A DNA stretch of 64,000 nt from Bradyrhizobium jicamae (GTDB lineage: Bacteria > Pseudomonadota > Alphaproteobacteria > Rhizobiales > Xanthobacteraceae), in NCBI RefSeq assembly GCF_018130695.1, contig NZ_JAFCJX010000010.1:62001-126000 (forward strand), given 5' to 3'. Within the stretch, counting starts at the first letter, position 1. Each line of letters starts with the position of its first letter. The position numbers and the translations under genes were made by a program. Below the pieces are notes generated by a model, which did not search any database, was not told where the DNA came from, and saw only the letters and a list, made by a program, of their open reading frames with translations. Positions 63,436-64,000 of this stretch are shown in pieces.

Positions 63436-64000
63436 TCATTGCACCCGGATCACGACCGTGTCAGCGGCGCCCGTGGCGTCGATCACGGTGACGCGGGCAA
63501 AGCCCGGCCCGGGCGGATCGATCAGGCGCTGGCGGCGGCTATCGATGTCGCCGGCCGAGATGCCGTTGACCAGCACGGTCAGCGGCAGCACGCCGCCGGC
63601 GACCTTGACCGGCATCGCCGCGTTACGGCCGCCTTCGGAGCGGTCGACGTCGATGCGCGAGCCGTTCAGCGGGAACTGGATGTGTGGCGCCTGGTCCGAG
63701 CCGGTGCGGACGAGCTCGCCGAGCGGCCGGAACCGCCGCAGCGGCAGCGGCAGTTTGGCGTTGCTGGCGAGCAGGACGCTCTTCGGCGGCTTCGGCAGCG
63801 CCGCCGGGATCTTTCCGGTGCGCGCGAAGGCATCGAACAGGATCGGAGCCGCCGCGGTGCGGCCAACCAGGCCTGGCACCGGTGCGCCATCGGGACGGCC
63901 GACCCAGACGCCGATCGTGATGCGGCCGTCGAAGCCGACCGACCAGGCGTCGCGATAGCCATAGCTGGTGCCGGTCTTGAAGGCGATGCGGTTGTGCACG
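63436..64000 (-). CDS. pbpC: Penicillin-binding protein 1C, C-terminal part (cut by window edge)
   Basis: About 188 residues to the edge. It holds the transpeptidase KTGTSYGYRDAW motif, then SVGFDGRITIGVWVGRPDG and the C-terminal PBP1C biosynthesis domain (PHIQFPLNGSRIDVD, PLTVLVNG). PBP1C polymerises glycan strands. The gene precedes arnT by 64 bp on the same strand and might be co-transcribed. Confidence 0.9.
   Translation of the reverse strand, partial: VHNRIAFKTGTSYGYRDAWSVGFDGRITIGVWVGRPDGAPVPGLVGRTAAAPILFDAFARTGKIPAALPKPPKSVLLASNAKLPLPLRRFRPLGELVRTGSDQAPHIQFPLNGSRIDVDRSEGGRNAAMPVKVAGGVLPLTVLVNGISAGDIDSRRQRLIDPPGPGFARVTVIDATGAADTVVIRVQ

Overview
The window reads as chromosomal DNA of a Bradyrhizobium or close relative (Alphaproteobacteria, Hyphomicrobiales). 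The supporting evidence is the gene order dusB-ntrB-ntrC-ntrY-ntrX-hfq-hflX, a fused ispDF gene, a pcm-tolC-popZ-valS block, an aapJQMP amino-acid transporter, uniformly high GC with strong third-position GC (which creates long spurious antisense frames), and several short palindromic intergenic elements of rhizobial type. No phage, transposase, integrase or CRISPR array was seen. Most of it is ordinary core genome with a few accessory modules.

Layout. 1-8434 (minus strand): nitrogen-regulation operon from dusB to hflX, the last cut by the window edge. 8684-10471 (plus): ispDF and a CinA/PncC-like amidohydrolase. 10487-12516 (minus): lipA, a small P-loop kinase and ratA, with lipA bracketed by two copies of one palindromic element. 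12707-17210: a 3-methyladenine glycosylase, a Tat-type exported protein, a large RTX-secreted glycoside hydrolase with an embedded carbohydrate-binding region, and a VOC protein. 17229-24018 (minus): valS, popZ, tolC, pcm and a small protein. 24289-26789: tRNA-Asn(GTT), small exported or membrane proteins, tRNA-Cys(GCA) and a DTW-domain tRNA modification enzyme. 26828-35982 (minus): a complete tripartite RND efflux operon with two different inner-membrane pumps. 36352-40948 (plus): FAD oxidoreductase, DUF1365 protein and cyclopropane-fatty-acid-synthase-like methyltransferase, which look like a lipid-modifying set, then cysteine synthase. 41057-45573 (minus): the aap transporter. 45896-51712 (plus): cystathionine beta-lyase, then cpaBCDE of a Tad/Flp pilus, facing tadD and a PilZ protein on the minus strand. 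53297-54985: Na/Pi cotransporter. 54988-58807 (minus): a sugar-type ABC importer without an ATPase gene. 59083-64000 (minus): FucU/RbsD mutarotase and an envelope glycan cassette (LABN protein, polyprenyl-phosphate-sugar synthase type GT2, PAP2 phosphatase, ArnT-like transferase), preceded by the C-terminus of penicillin-binding protein 1C.

How the genes work together. NtrBC and NtrYX sense and transmit nitrogen status, and Hfq shares their operon. The glycan cassette has the parts to load a sugar on a lipid carrier and transfer it to lipid A or a similar acceptor. The RND operon encodes all three layers of an efflux pump. The Tad genes are split: secretin, assembly proteins and TadD are here, but the pilin, prepilin peptidase, CpaF ATPase and TadB/TadC are not. 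I found no clearly novel system. The best leads are regulatory dyads (upstream of ntrY, in the metC leader, and at the ABC-importer promoter), the ATPase-less importer, the split Tad locus, an enlarged AapM, and unusual repeat or charged tails on the GT2 enzyme and the RND adaptor.
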